Assembly: GCA_003132305.1 (NCBI GenBank)
Contig: PKXJ01000004.1
Location: 109,624 to 173,623 of the forward strand
Length of the DNA: 64,000 nucleotides
From: Acidimicrobiaceae bacterium
GTDB taxonomy: Bacteria > Actinomycetota > Acidimicrobiia > Acidimicrobiales > RAAP-2
Direction: 5' to 3'
In this document: piece after piece, positions 1 through 9,061 of the stretch
Numbering within the stretch: position 1 is the stretch's first letter
Layout: each line of letters starts with the position of its first letter
The notes under the pieces: model-generated
Told to the model about the DNA's origin: nothing
Databases searched by the model: none
The model's input: the letters and a program-made list of their open reading frames with translations, nothing else
Translations under genes and position numbers: made by a program

Positions 1-150
1 GTTGTTGTGCGAGATCGCGCTGAGCTCACTCTGCAGGGTGTTGGCCGACACGGTTTGGTGGTTCACCGTGATGCCCGAGGACGAACTACTCAGTCCATAG
101 AGTGTGGCCCCGAGCAGAGCGAGAACGAACAGGGCTACGAGGCGACGCAC
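1..150 (-). CDS. SurA/PpiC-like peptidyl-prolyl isomerase, N-terminus (partial)
   Basis: Only the first 50 codons lie in the window; the gene runs off the left edge. The GTG start at 150 is the only start after an in-frame TAG. The product opens with a charged MRRL and a hydrophobic stretch (about residues 4-18), like an export signal or anchor. Then comes a segment (ITVNHQTVSANTLQSEL) typical of the SurA N-terminal chaperone domain. It lies 17 nt after the mfd stop on the same strand, so it is probably the last gene of the glmU-mfd run. Purine-rich AGGAG abuts the GTG, closer than usual. Function is inferred from this short segment only; the PPIase domain cannot be seen. Confidence 0.6.
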   Translation of the reverse strand, partial: MRRLVALFVLALLGATLYGLSSSSSGITVNHQTVSANTLQSELSAISHNN

Positions 151-167
151 CTCCTCATGCTACCGAA

Positions 168-3100
168 TCAGACTTGTGCTTCTGCCGTCGCGGCGTGCAG
201 TTCATCCAGTAGTTCCAGGATCGCGCGCGGAGTCGCGGCGCTCGGCGCGAGCTCCAGTCGAAGTTCCTTCGTGGACTCGTTGTACGCACTCGAGCCGTAC
301 TTTCGACGCAGGCGTAACTGTTGCGAGAGCGCCAGCGTGAGCGGTCCCATCTTGAGAACGGGCTTCGATCGAACGCCGACGCGTGCGGGCAAGACCACGA
401 CCGACGAAACGGTGTAGTCGAGACAGACGAGTCGAAGGTGCGCCAACTCCAAAAGGCCGATCGTTGGCGCGGGCAGGGCGCCGTAGCGGTCGATCCACTC
501 GTCGCGTAGGTCCGCGAGTTCCTCAATGGAGGTGACCCCCGCGAGACGACGGTAGGCCTCGAGTCGGGCGTCGTCGGCCTCGACGTAGTCCTTGGGAAGG
601 TGAGCCTCGCCGGGAACGTCGAGGTTGATGGGCACGACGTCAGGCACGTGAAAGCCCTTCGCGTCGGCGACGGCTTCGGCCACGAGTTGCACGTAGAGGT
701 CGTAGCCCACCGCCGCGACGGGGCCCGACTGGTCGTGACCGAGGAGATTGCCCGCGCCACGAATCTCGAGGTCGCGCATGGCGATCTTGAAGCCACTGCC
801 GAGCGCGGTGTTGTCGCCAATGGTGCGAAGTCGCTCGTAGGCGGTCTCGGTAAGCACTTGATCGGCCGGGTGAAAGAGGTAGGCGTACGCGCGCCGTCCG
901 CTTCGCCCCACTCGCCCGCGCAACTGGTGCAACTGGCCGAGACCGAGTCGCTCGGCGCGGTCCACGATCAAGGTGTTCACCGACGGTAAGTCAATGCCGG
1001 ACTCGACGATCGTCGTGCAGACCAACACGTCGTAGCGCCGCTCCCAGAAGTCGATCATCACACGTTCGAGGGTGCCCTCATCCATCTGACCGTGCGCGAC
1101 GGCGATCCTCGCGTCGGGGACCAGTTGTCCGAGCCGCTTGGCCGTTTGATCGATGTCGCTGACTCGATTGTGCACGAAGAAGGTTTGACCTTCGCGAAGG
1201 AGCTCGCGGCGAACGGCTTCGACGACGGCCGGCTCGTTGAACTCACCCACGTGGGTAAGAATCGGTCGGCGATCGGCCGGGGGCGTCGTGATCATCGAGA
1301 GATCGCGAATGCCGGTAAAGGCCATCTCGAGCGTGCGGGGAATGGGGCTCGCGCTCAGGGTCAACACGTCCACCCCAACCGAGCGCGTTTTGATGGACTC
1401 CTTGTGTTGCACGCCAAAACGTTGCTCTTCGTCGACGACCAAGAGCCCCAGCTGCTTAAATGACACGGCGTCACTCAGCAGTCGGTGCGTGCCAATGACG
1501 ACATCGATCGTTCCCTCGCTCAGTCCGAGCAGCGTGGCCCGGGATTCGGTCTCGTCGACGAATCGGCTGAGCAACGCCACCTTCACTGGAAAACCAGCGA
1601 AGCGCTCGGAGAACGTGGCGAAGTGTTGACTCGCGAGCAGCGTGGTCGGCACGAGAATCGCCGCTTGCCTGTTATCTTGGACCGCTTTGAACACCGCGCG
1701 CAGGGCGACCTCGGTCTTGCCAAAGCCCACGTCCGCGCAGACCAGTCGGTCCATGGGACGCGGTGACTCCATGTCGGACTTCACGTCAAGAATCGCCTGG
1801 GCCTGGTCGGCCGTCAAGGTGTAGGGGAAGAGATCCTCCATCTCTCGCTGCCAGGCCGTGTCGGGGCCAAAGGCGTGGCCCGGGGCGACGGTTCGCAGAC
1901 GGTAGAGATCGACGAGTTCTTGGGCAACCAAGTACGCGGCGGCGCGCGCCTTCGCCCTCGTCTTTTGCCACTCCGCGCCGCCCATGCGCGACAGCGCCGG
2001 ACTGTCACCGCCGGTGTAGGGAGTGAGGGCGTCGATCTGTTCGGTGGGCCAATAACTGCGACCGTCTTTGAACTCGAGGATCAGGTAGTCGCGCGTGACG
2101 CCGTTGATCGCTCTGGTCGTGGTGCCCGAAAAGCGCGCGACGCCGTGTTGACGGTGCACGACGTAGTTGCCCACCGAGAGATCGTCGAAGAATCCGTCGA
2201 CGTTGCGCGCTCTCGGGCGCGAGACGCGTCGCTGGCTGCGCCGCCCCGTGAGGTCGCTTTCGCTCCAGATCACCACTTCGGGCTCGTCGAGGGAAAAACC
2301 CGAAGGGAGAGAACTCTCGAGGACGCTGAGGCGCGCCTCGAGTACGTGTAGGGGATCGGTCGTGACCTCGAGACCTTCGCCGCGCAACTGATCGGCCATG
2401 CGCTCAATCGCGGCCGGCGTTGAAGTCAACACCACGCCGCGACGGGCCTTCGTCCAGCCGCGCACGTGCGCGGCGATTCGCGCCGCGTCGCCCTGGACGA
2501 CGGGGGGCGACGTGAGTTGGCCGGTCTCGCCGAGCGACGACGCGCTCGTTTCCAGGGCCACGTCGACCCTTCCCTCGATCACGTCGTCGTGGGCCAGGTG
2601 CAACAGCGGCACAGTCCCACTCGCGCGCCACGTGGCCGCGACGACGTCGGTCAGTTCACGCTCCTCGGCGAGGAGATCGTCGAGACGGGCGCGAACTCGG
2701 TCGGGTTCGATCACCACCACTTTCGCGTCGCTGATCTCGTCGAGCAGCGTGCGAGGCTCGCTGACGAAGAGACCCATCCAACCTTCCATGCCGTCAAAGA
2801 GCTGTCCTAGGGCGAGACGGTCAAACGTCGCGCTGGCCCAGGGTTCACTCATCGAGAGTTCTTCAGCGTGGTGACGCGTTCTTTCACCGGGCATCCACTC
2901 GCGCGCCGGCGCGATGACGGCCTCGTCGAGGTCGTGCGTCGAACGCTGTGTCGCGATGTCAAAGACGGTCAGGCGTTCGATCTCGTCGCCGAAGAAGTCG
3001 AGACGCAGCGGCTCGTCGTTCTGGGCGGGCCAGACGTCCACGATGCCACCGCGCACCGCGATCTCGGCGCGGTGTTCGACCAGGTGCTCACGTCGATAAC

Positions 3101-3563
3101 CCATGGCGACGAGCCCTTTGACGAACTCGTCGCGATTAATCTCGCTGCCGCTCGTGAACACGTACGGCGCACGCAGCGCTTCAGGTGAGAGGACCTGCGC
3201 GATCGAGCGAGCCGACGAGACGATGACGCGCGGACCCCTCCCCTCTTGAATCTGCCATCGCAGCAGGGCCCGCATGGCCATGACCTGACTGTCGGGACTG
3301 ACGCGTTCGAGGGGGTGCGTGTCCCAGCCCGGCCAGAGGGCCACGGCGCTTTCGCCGAGCCACGCCACGAGCGCGTCACGAATGTGTTCGGCGTCGCTCG
3401 AGGTGGCCGCCACCGCTACCAGGAAGGGAGCATCGAGCGAGAGGGTCGCGATCGCCAGGGGCGTCGCGTAACTCGACGGTGCGAACGAGCCCGACGCCAC
3501 GGACGCGCGAATCGTGGGACTGACGAGTTCGAGGACGCGTTGCAGTCCGCTCAGCTCACTCAC
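168..3563 (-). CDS. mfd: Transcription-repair coupling factor Mfd
   Basis: ATP-dependent translocase that removes RNA polymerase stalled at DNA lesions and recruits UvrA. At 1131 residues it has the normal family length. Visible parts are the UvrB-like N-terminal region, the CarD-like RNA polymerase interaction domain (around VGNYVVHRQHGVARF), and the RecG-like helicase core with Walker A (ADVGFGKTEVA) and the DEEQRFG box. A helicase C-terminal domain (QLRGRVGRSGRRAYAY) and a C-terminal TRCF domain follow. The GTG start overlaps the pth stop by 4 nt (GTGA), implying translational coupling. It belongs to the minus-strand run glmU-prs-rplY-pth-mfd. Confidence 0.97.
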   Translation of the reverse strand: MSELSGLQRVLELVSPTIRASVASGSFAPSSYATPLAIATLSLDAPFLVAVAATSSDAEHIRDALVAWLGESAVALWPGWDTHPLERVSPDSQVMAMRALLRWQIQEGRGPRVIVSSARSIAQVLSPEALRAPYVFTSGSEINRDEFVKGLVAMGYRREHLVEHRAEIAVRGGIVDVWPAQNDEPLRLDFFGDEIERLTVFDIATQRSTHDLDEAVIAPAREWMPGERTRHHAEELSMSEPWASATFDRLALGQLFDGMEGWMGLFVSEPRTLLDEISDAKVVVIEPDRVRARLDDLLAEERELTDVVAATWRASGTVPLLHLAHDDVIEGRVDVALETSASSLGETGQLTSPPVVQGDAARIAAHVRGWTKARRGVVLTSTPAAIERMADQLRGEGLEVTTDPLHVLEARLSVLESSLPSGFSLDEPEVVIWSESDLTGRRSQRRVSRPRARNVDGFFDDLSVGNYVVHRQHGVARFSGTTTRAINGVTRDYLILEFKDGRSYWPTEQIDALTPYTGGDSPALSRMGGAEWQKTRAKARAAAYLVAQELVDLYRLRTVAPGHAFGPDTAWQREMEDLFPYTLTADQAQAILDVKSDMESPRPMDRLVCADVGFGKTEVALRAVFKAVQDNRQAAILVPTTLLASQHFATFSERFAGFPVKVALLSRFVDETESRATLLGLSEGTIDVVIGTHRLLSDAVSFKQLGLLVVDEEQRFGVQHKESIKTRSVGVDVLTLSASPIPRTLEMAFTGIRDLSMITTPPADRRPILTHVGEFNEPAVVEAVRRELLREGQTFFVHNRVSDIDQTAKRLGQLVPDARIAVAHGQMDEGTLERVMIDFWERRYDVLVCTTIVESGIDLPSVNTLIVDRAERLGLGQLHQLRGRVGRSGRRAYAYLFHPADQVLTETAYERLRTIGDNTALGSGFKIAMRDLEIRGAGNLLGHDQSGPVAAVGYDLYVQLVAEAVADAKGFHVPDVVPINLDVPGEAHLPKDYVEADDARLEAYRRLAGVTSIEELADLRDEWIDRYGALPAPTIGLLELAHLRLVCLDYTVSSVVVLPARVGVRSKPVLKMGPLTLALSQQLRLRRKYGSSAYNESTKELRLELAPSAATPRAILELLDELHAATAEAQV

Positions 3564-4177
3564 GATCCGTTCACGCGTCGTTGAGCCTCTTCAAAGTCAA
3601 AGTCCAGGATTGTTTCGATAGCGTCGGCCGCGAGCGCGACGTCAGCGCCGAGCGCTTCACGGCCCTTGGCACTGGGGCGGCGAAGGACGTAGTCCGCGCC
3701 CTGTTCTTTCGTCGGTGGCTTGCCAATCCCCACGCGTAGTCGCGCGAAGTCTTGGGTGCCGAGCGTCTGGGCAATCGAGCGCAGTCCGTTGTGCCCGGCG
3801 AGGCCACCGCCAAACTTCAACTGCACTCGCCCGGGTTCGAGGTCGAGTTCGTCGTGCACAATGACCAGTTTCGAGAGATCGTCGATTGACGTGCGGCGAA
3901 GCAGTAGTGGCAGTGCGGATCCCGACTCGTTCATGAACGTCGTGGGCACGGCCAGGGTAACGGGTCCGCGAGGCGTCGGCAGCGTCACGCTGAGTGCACG
4001 CTGACGACGTTCGAGCGTTAACTGCCCGCCGCGACGTTGCACCGCGAGGCGTAGCGCGTCGCCGCCCACGTTGTGGCGCGACCCTTCGTACTGGGCGCCG
4101 GGATTGGCCAGGCCGACAATGAGCAAGGTGCTCTTCTGGCCACGTCGATCGTTCTCACGAGCGCGTCGCAGCGCCAC
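3560..4177 (-). CDS. pth: Peptidyl-tRNA hydrolase
   Basis: Recycles peptidyl-tRNA released during translation. The family signature LLIVGLANPGAQYEGSRHNVG near residue 19 carries the substrate Asn and catalytic His. The MNESG motif (substrate-binding Asn), VHDELDLEPG (catalytic Asp) and GGGLAGHNGLRS follow in order. Length is 205 aa, slightly long because of an 18-residue N-terminal extension from the GTG at 4177. A TTG just before LIVGL is an alternative start. It lies 6 nt after rplY and overlaps mfd by 4 nt, so it is almost certainly co-transcribed with both. The rplY-pth pairing is common in actinobacteria. Confidence 0.95.
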   Translation of the reverse strand: MALRRARENDRRGQKSTLLIVGLANPGAQYEGSRHNVGGDALRLAVQRRGGQLTLERRQRALSVTLPTPRGPVTLAVPTTFMNESGSALPLLLRRTSIDDLSKLVIVHDELDLEPGRVQLKFGGGLAGHNGLRSIAQTLGTQDFARLRVGIGKPPTKEQGADYVLRRPSAKGREALGADVALAADAIETILDFDFEEAQRRVNGS

Positions 4178-4183
4178 GACGAA

Positions 4184-4783
4184 CTACTCCGCAGGGACTT
4201 CGTCGGGTACGACGACCGCTTTGGCGGTGCGCCCGGCGTGAGTAGCCACGACCGACACCGTCGAGTCACCGGTGACCTCGACGCCCTTGGGCAGCACCAG
4301 GTCACTGACGCGAATCGCCGCGCCGACCGTCAGACCCGAGATGTCCACTTCAATGAAGTTGGGAATCTGGTCAGGTCGGGTCTTCACTTCGATGCTGAAC
4401 ATCTGCTGGTCGACTTCCCAGTCGGCGTGACGTACTTCAACGGCGTCGCCGATGAGGTGCAACGGCACCTCGGCCAGAACGGCCTGATTGGGGTCCACGA
4501 CTTGAAAGTCGATGTGCGACACGGTGCCCTTCACCGGGTGGCGCTGGATCTCACGCGCCATGACGGTGTACTTCTTGCCGTCGGCGTCGAGCGTGATGAG
4601 AGAGTTCAGACCCTGATCACCCGAGACGGCGCTGCGAAAGTCCTTGGCGTTCACGGCCACGGGCAGGGGCCCGACGCCGTGTCCGTAGACAACGCCGGGA
4701 ATAGAGCCCGCCTGGCGCAGGCGCCGTGCGTTCGCCGAGCCGTGGGCGTTGTCCGTCGACGCGTGCAACGTGACTTGTGACAT
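4184..4783 (-). CDS. rplY: 50S ribosomal protein bL25 (Ctc form)
   Basis: Binds 5S rRNA in the large ribosomal subunit. This is the long Ctc/TL5 type: an N-terminal bL25 beta-barrel (about residues 1-95, with the ARRLRQAGSIPGVVYG motif) and a C-terminal domain to residue 199. I chose the ATG at 4783 over an upstream in-frame start at 4828 because AGAGGAG sits 6 nt before it, and because the extra 15 residues do not look like the family. It is followed after 6 nt by pth. Confidence 0.94.
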   Translation of the reverse strand: MSQVTLHASTDNAHGSANARRLRQAGSIPGVVYGHGVGPLPVAVNAKDFRSAVSGDQGLNSLITLDADGKKYTVMAREIQRHPVKGTVSHIDFQVVDPNQAVLAEVPLHLIGDAVEVRHADWEVDQQMFSIEVKTRPDQIPNFIEVDISGLTVGAAIRVSDLVLPKGVEVTGDSTVSVVATHAGRTAKAVVVPDEVPAE

Positions 4784-4793
4784 GAGTACTCCT

Positions 4794-5042
4794 CTAAGAA
4801 ACGGCTGGCGGCCCGTAGGGCGACGCACAGGAGAGACAGTCTAGCCCGGACCAGCCCGGTGCCCTCCCGACGGTTACCGCACGTAGCGCCCAACGGGGGG
4901 CCTCAGTCCAACTGGGAAGTCTTAGGTGATGGAACTCCCCGCAACTGGGACACATGATGTCGCTCTCGCCTTCCAGAAACAGTTGCCCGCTCGTGGGATT
5001 CAAGACCGTCGTCGACGCGGTTACCGGACACGTCAACCTCAT
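4794..5042 (-). CDS. Possible small zinc-ribbon protein between prs and rplY
   Basis: Lies in a 365-base gap (4784-5148) that otherwise shows nothing. The reading frame gives 82 aa starting MRLTCPVTAS and containing a later CPSCGEFHHLRLP. The spacing CP...CPxCG is that of small actinobacterial zinc-ribbon proteins. An in-frame GTG at 5066 is an alternative start. No good ribosome binding site is seen. The last 35 residues, including a CLSC pair, look unlike a conserved domain, so the frame may be partly spurious. It shares strand and direction with prs and rplY. Function unknown. Confidence 0.32.
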   Translation of the reverse strand: MRLTCPVTASTTVLNPTSGQLFLEGESDIMCPSCGEFHHLRLPSWTEAPRWALRAVTVGRAPGWSGLDCLSCASPYGPPAVS

Positions 5043-5148
5043 CGAAGAACTGAAGGCGTCAGTCACGTGAACTGGTTCCACGAACGCGAGAGTAGGCCGT
5101 CGAGAGTTCGCGACCGTTTGACCCTCGCTCGGCCTAGAAGCGCTCGAC

Positions 5149-6123
5149 CTAGAGCAGGTTCTCGCCGCCGAAGATGTCCGAGACCGAGTTGTCTTCAAAG
5201 ATCGCCGATATCGCGTTGGCGATGATGGGCGCGATGGAGAGGATCTCCAACTTCTCAAAGCGCTTCTCCGGACCGAGGGGCAGCGTGTCGGTCACGATGA
5301 CGCGACTGATGGGCGCGTTAAAGAGTCGGTCCACCGCGGGCGGTGAGAAGACGGCGTGGGTCGCCATGACCCAGATCTCGTTCGCGCCGTGCGCCTTCAA
5401 GAGATCACAGGCCGCCACGATCGTACCCGCCGTGTCGATCATGTCGTCGATCAAGACGCAGTGCCGCCCGTCCACGTCACCCACGATGTGGCGCGCGACG
5501 GCGACGTTCGCGACGCCGTGCGGACGCGTCTTATGCACGAGCGCGAGGTCGCAACCCAAGTGCTGGGCGTAGCGTTCGGCGACCTTCACGCGACCCGCGT
5601 CGGGAGCAACCACGACGAGTTCGCGCGGATCAGCGTGGGCTTTGAGGTAGTCCTCCAGCACGGGCGCCGCGACCAGGTGATCGACGGGAATATCGAAGAA
5701 TCCCTGAATCTGCCCCGAGTGAAAGTCCACGGACAACACTCGACTGGCCCCCGCCGTTTGGAGCATGTCGGCCACGAGTTTGGCGGTGATTGGTTCGCGT
5801 CCGGCGGTCTTTCGATCTTGTCGTGCGTATCCGTAGTTCGGCACGACCGCCGTGATGCTCTTCGCCGACGCTCTCTTGGCAGCGTCGATCATGATGAGTT
5901 GTTCCATGACCGAATCGTTCACCGGCGAACTGTGGGTTTGGACAATGAACACGTGTGCGCCACGAATTGATTCGTCAAAGCGACAGTGGATCTCGCCGTC
6001 GGCGAACTCGCGAAGATTGGCCTCGGTCAGTTCGACGCCGAGCTTGTCGGCGACGTCCGCGGCGAGTGCCGGGTGAGATCGTCCCGTCACGATGACGAGG
6101 CGACGCTTGGCGAGGGACTCCAC
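5149..6123 (-). CDS. prs: Ribose-phosphate pyrophosphokinase
   Basis: Makes PRPP from ribose 5-phosphate and ATP for nucleotide, His and Trp synthesis. At 324 aa it is family length. Seen: the N-terminal TGRSHPALA region, the catalytic flexible loop PNYGYARQDRKTAGREP, the VDFHSGQIQGFF metal-binding segment, and the PRPP-binding loop VLIDDMIDTAGTI. The GTG start at 6123 lies 29 nt after the glmU stop. The glmU-prs pair feeds precursors to wall and nucleotide synthesis and is a standard actinobacterial arrangement. Confidence 0.97.
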   Translation of the reverse strand: MESLAKRRLVIVTGRSHPALAADVADKLGVELTEANLREFADGEIHCRFDESIRGAHVFIVQTHSSPVNDSVMEQLIMIDAAKRASAKSITAVVPNYGYARQDRKTAGREPITAKLVADMLQTAGASRVLSVDFHSGQIQGFFDIPVDHLVAAPVLEDYLKAHADPRELVVVAPDAGRVKVAERYAQHLGCDLALVHKTRPHGVANVAVARHIVGDVDGRHCVLIDDMIDTAGTIVAACDLLKAHGANEIWVMATHAVFSPPAVDRLFNAPISRVIVTDTLPLGPEKRFEKLEILSIAPIIANAISAIFEDNSVSDIFGGENLL

Positions 6124-6152
6124 GGCGCCAGCGTACAGGTGAACGAGACCCG

Positions 6153-7265
6153 CTAGTGAGAACGGTGCGTTAAGGGCGTCACAATTTCACCCGTCGCGAC
6201 GTCGGCCCCGGGACTCAAAACGACGAAGGACGCGACGCGCGCGTCCGCCCCGATGCGCACGTGTGACGCTTCGACGGCACCGACGTAGGCGCTTTCGCCC
6301 ACCTCGACGTCACTGAGAACGGCGTGGGGTCCAATCTGAGCACCTCGAGCAATGACGCAGTGGCCCTTCAGAATCGTCCCCGGCAGGAGCGAAACTTCGG
6401 CCGCCAGCTCGACGTCGGCGTCGACGTAGGTGTCGTCGGGGTTCCACATCGTCACCCCTCGGGCCAACCACTGGTCGTTGATGCGCCGACGAAGGACGCG
6501 TTCGGCGCGGGCGAGCTGGAGGCGGTCGTTGACCCCCGACGCCTCGCTCGGGTCCTCAAGCATCAACGACGCGGTGAGGTGTCCCATCTCGTGCAGTACC
6601 GAGACGAGGTCGGTGAGGTAGTACTCGTGTTGCGCGTTCTGGCGACCGACGCGACGCAGCGCCGGCCCGAGCAGACTCTGACGCACCACCATGATCGAGG
6701 TGTTGACGACGTTGATGGCTCGTTCGTCGACGTTGGCGTCTCGTTCCTCGACAATTCGCTCGAGCGTGCCGTCCTTGGCGTGGATCAGTCGGCCGTAGCC
6801 AGTTGGATCGTCCATTCGTGCGCTCAGCACCGTTAACCCCACGTTGCGCTCTCGATGCACCGCCAAGAGGTTCGACACCGTGGAGCGGCGAAGAAGCGGG
6901 GTGTCGCCCGGAAGGATCAACACGTCGCCGTCGGTGACACCAATCGCGTCGTCAATCGTCGAAAGCGACACCGTCACGGCGTGACCGGTACCGAGCTGTT
7001 CGTTCTGCTCGACGAACGTCAGGGGAACGTCGCGGCGCGCGCGTTCGCTGAGCTCTTTTTCGACCCACGTCGCGTTATGGCCCACCACGACGATGGTCGC
7101 TCGGACGTTCTCCTGCGCGGCCGCGTCCAGGACGTAGAGGATCATGGCCCGCCCGCAGAGTTGGTGCAACGGCTTGGGCCGTGACGAACGCATCCTCGTT
7201 CCCTCGCCAGCGGCGAGCACCACGACGCACGTAGGACGACTCACCCTTCCATCTCTAGCAGTCAT
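6153..7265 (-). CDS. glmU: GlmU-like UDP-GlcNAc pyrophosphorylase lacking the C-terminal acetyltransferase end
   Basis: The uridylyltransferase domain is complete: the nucleotide-binding loop LAAGEGTRMRSSRPK (about residues 17-31), the LGTGHAV segment and GDTPLL. A short left-handed beta-helix of hexapeptide repeats follows (LLPGTILKGHCVIARGAQIG). The protein stops at 370 aa, against about 455-495 in the family, just after the repeat aligning with the start of the acetyltransferase site. The Lys/His/Tyr/Asn residues that bind acetyl-CoA and GlcN-1-P in full-length GlmU are therefore absent. I expect pyrophosphorylase but not acetyltransferase activity. The ATG at 7265 is used; a GTG 21 nt downstream is also possible. 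It leads the prs-rplY-pth-mfd run. Confidence 0.9.
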   Translation of the reverse strand: MTARDGRVSRPTCVVVLAAGEGTRMRSSRPKPLHQLCGRAMILYVLDAAAQENVRATIVVVGHNATWVEKELSERARRDVPLTFVEQNEQLGTGHAVTVSLSTIDDAIGVTDGDVLILPGDTPLLRRSTVSNLLAVHRERNVGLTVLSARMDDPTGYGRLIHAKDGTLERIVEERDANVDERAINVVNTSIMVVRQSLLGPALRRVGRQNAQHEYYLTDLVSVLHEMGHLTASLMLEDPSEASGVNDRLQLARAERVLRRRINDQWLARGVTMWNPDDTYVDADVELAAEVSLLPGTILKGHCVIARGAQIGPHAVLSDVEVGESAYVGAVEASHVRIGADARVASFVVLSPGADVATGEIVTPLTHRSH

Positions 7266-7282
7266 CCCCTACGATTCAAAGC

Positions 7283-8170
7283 GTGCCCGTGTTTTCTTAC
7301 GATGAATTTTCGCTTTTTCACGAGAACGCGAGTGAGTGGGACCTCGACGTTCCCGGACCCAGCGTGCAGCGGTTCTTTCTTGCGGTGGACGGACTTCGCC
7401 AACTGAGCGGACTGCGCTGGGGCGAAAGTGACCCCGAGATCGTTCTCGTGCACGGCGGAGCCCAGAACGCCCACACGTTCGACACCGTGGCGCTCGCGCT
7501 CGACCGTCCCCTGCTCGCGCTCGATCTCCCCGGGCACGGGCACTCCGACGCGGGGCCCTTTGGGGCGTCGGCGATCGCGAACCACGCGCTCGACCTCGAG
7601 CGTGCGCTCGAACAGCTGACTCGTGGGGCGTTACCGCTCGTGGGCATGTCCCTCGGGGGCCTGTGTTCAATCCTCGTCGCCGCCGAGAGGCCAGACCTTG
7701 TTCGTTCGCTCGTACTCATCGACATCACGCCGGGCGTCAACGCCGACAAGGCCAAACACATCACGGACTTCGTGAACGGTCCACGGATGTTCGACAACTT
7801 CGACGAGCTGCTCGCGCGCACGATCGAACACAATCCCACGAGGTCGGTCTCGTCCCTGCGACGCGGCATTCTGCACAACGCCGTGCAACGTCCCGACGGC
7901 ACGTGGGTCTGGCGTCACCAACAGCACCCCCAGTCCGACCTCAGCGCGCCCGACGCCGGCGACCTCTGGGAGAAACTCGGCGCGCTCACCATGCCCCTCG
8001 CACTCATCCGTGGAATGGCGCGGGGCTCGGTCGTGGACGACGACGACGAAGCGGAACTTCTTCGTCGAGTGCCCGAAGCGACGGTCATTCACGTCGCGGA
8101 CGCCGGGCACTCGATCCAGGGCGATCAGCCCGTCGAACTCGCAAAAATCCTCGAACGCGTCTGTTTTTAG
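7283..8170 (+). CDS. Alpha/beta-hydrolase
   Basis: A 295-aa alpha/beta-hydrolase fold protein. It shows the oxyanion loop VLVHGGAQNAH (about residues 54-64) and the nucleophile elbow VGMSLGG with Ser as nucleophile. The acid is probably in the DDDDEAELL region, and the catalytic His is in VADAGHSIQGD near the C-terminus. Substrate cannot be told. The GTG start sits 7 nt after a TACGAT hexamer (7270-7275), suggesting a leaderless mRNA. It is divergent from glmU across only 17 nt, so the two promoters must overlap each other's coding regions. Confidence 0.85.
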   Translation: MPVFSYDEFSLFHENASEWDLDVPGPSVQRFFLAVDGLRQLSGLRWGESDPEIVLVHGGAQNAHTFDTVALALDRPLLALDLPGHGHSDAGPFGASAIANHALDLERALEQLTRGALPLVGMSLGGLCSILVAAERPDLVRSLVLIDITPGVNADKAKHITDFVNGPRMFDNFDELLARTIEHNPTRSVSSLRRGILHNAVQRPDGTWVWRHQQHPQSDLSAPDAGDLWEKLGALTMPLALIRGMARGSVVDDDDEAELLRRVPEATVIHVADAGHSIQGDQPVELAKILERVCF

Positions 8171-8177
8171 ACGTTCT

Positions 8178-8253
8178 TGGCTGGCGGGGGAGGGCTCGAA
8201 CCTCCAACCTACGGATTCAAAGTCCGTCGTTCTGCCAATTGAACTACCCGCCA
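8178..8253 (-). tRNA. tRNA-Gln (anticodon TTG)
   Basis: The minus strand gives a full cloverleaf. The acceptor stem TGGCGGG pairs with CCCGCCA. The anticodon stem ACGGA/TCCGT encloses the loop CTTTGAA, giving anticodon TTG. The T arm is GGAGG-TTCGAGC-CCTCC. The 3' CCA is encoded in the genome (8178-8180). It lies just past the 3' end of the hydrolase gene and opposite to it. Confidence 0.95.
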
Positions 8254-8359
8254 CTACCGGTACTGTGGCAATCTTCAGAGATTCTTAGAGAATGTCTGGC
8301 GATGCTTAATACCAATCAGCAACACTAGAGCCTGTTAACTAACCCAACGAAAGTCGCAA

Positions 8360-9061
8360 GTGACTACCGCTCCCACACCCAACTCCTACGTGGCCATCGT
8401 CGACGACGACTCGGCTATTCGCTCGTCCCTCGGACGCGCCCTGCGCATGGAGAACTACGACGTCGAACTCTTCGAAGACGGTACGAGCGCCCTCAAGTCG
8501 ATCCAACTTCGCGCGCCCGACGCGATCGTGCTCGACCTGCAACTGCCCGATATTGACGGACTGGAAATCTGTCGGCGCATTCGCCGCTCCGGCGATACGA
8601 CGCCCATTTTGATGTTGACCGCGCGCAACGCCGTGAACGACCGGGTCGAGGGTCTCGACGTCGGAGCCGACGACTACCTAGTGAAGCCCTTCGACCTGGC
8701 GGAGTTGCTGGCGCGACTGCGCGCGCTGCTGCGTCGACACAACGTCGGCGACGTCGACGGCACGGTGCTTCGCTTCGAAGATCTCACGCTCAATCCTCAG
8801 ACGCGCGAAGTGCACCGCGGCACTCGACTGATCGAACTGACCAAGATCGAGTTTGACCTCCTCGAACTTTTCTTGCACCACCCGCGCCAGGTACTCACTC
8901 GCGATCAGATCCTGGATCTGGTGTGGGGCTACAACTTTGACTCGGGCACGAACTCCTTGGCCGTCTACATTGGCTACCTCCGGCGCAAACTCGAAGAAGA
9001 CAACAAGGCGCGACTCATCCAAACGGTGCGCGGAGTGGGCTACGCGCTTCGAACGTCGTGA
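8360..9061 (+). CDS. OmpR/PhoB-family response regulator (MprA-like)
   Basis: 233 aa. Receiver domain: acidic pocket DDD (about residues 15-17), phosphoacceptor Asp59 in LDLQLPD, Thr in MLTARN, and Lys in VKPFD. The C-terminal winged-helix DNA-binding domain follows (about residues 135-230, ending VRGVGYALRTS). GTG start; the stop overlaps the histidine kinase start by 4 nt (GTGA), so the pair is coupled. Closest in layout to mycobacterial MprA/TrcR-type regulators. Its likely targets are itself and the redox operon directly downstream, whose leader holds twin CTTAAG dyads. Confidence 0.93.
   Translation: MTTAPTPNSYVAIVDDDSAIRSSLGRALRMENYDVELFEDGTSALKSIQLRAPDAIVLDLQLPDIDGLEICRRIRRSGDTTPILMLTARNAVNDRVEGLDVGADDYLVKPFDLAELLARLRALLRRHNVGDVDGTVLRFEDLTLNPQTREVHRGTRLIELTKIEFDLLELFLHHPRQVLTRDQILDLVWGYNFDSGTNSLAVYIGYLRRKLEEDNKARLIQTVRGVGYALRTS

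Noticed and set aside
155..820. Long Arg/Ser/Thr-rich open frames opposite or inside real genes, for example inside mfd, pepN and the P450 gene.
   Set aside because: They follow the codon periodicity of the true gene in another frame, have no domain pattern or ribosome binding site, and vanish when the real gene is assigned.
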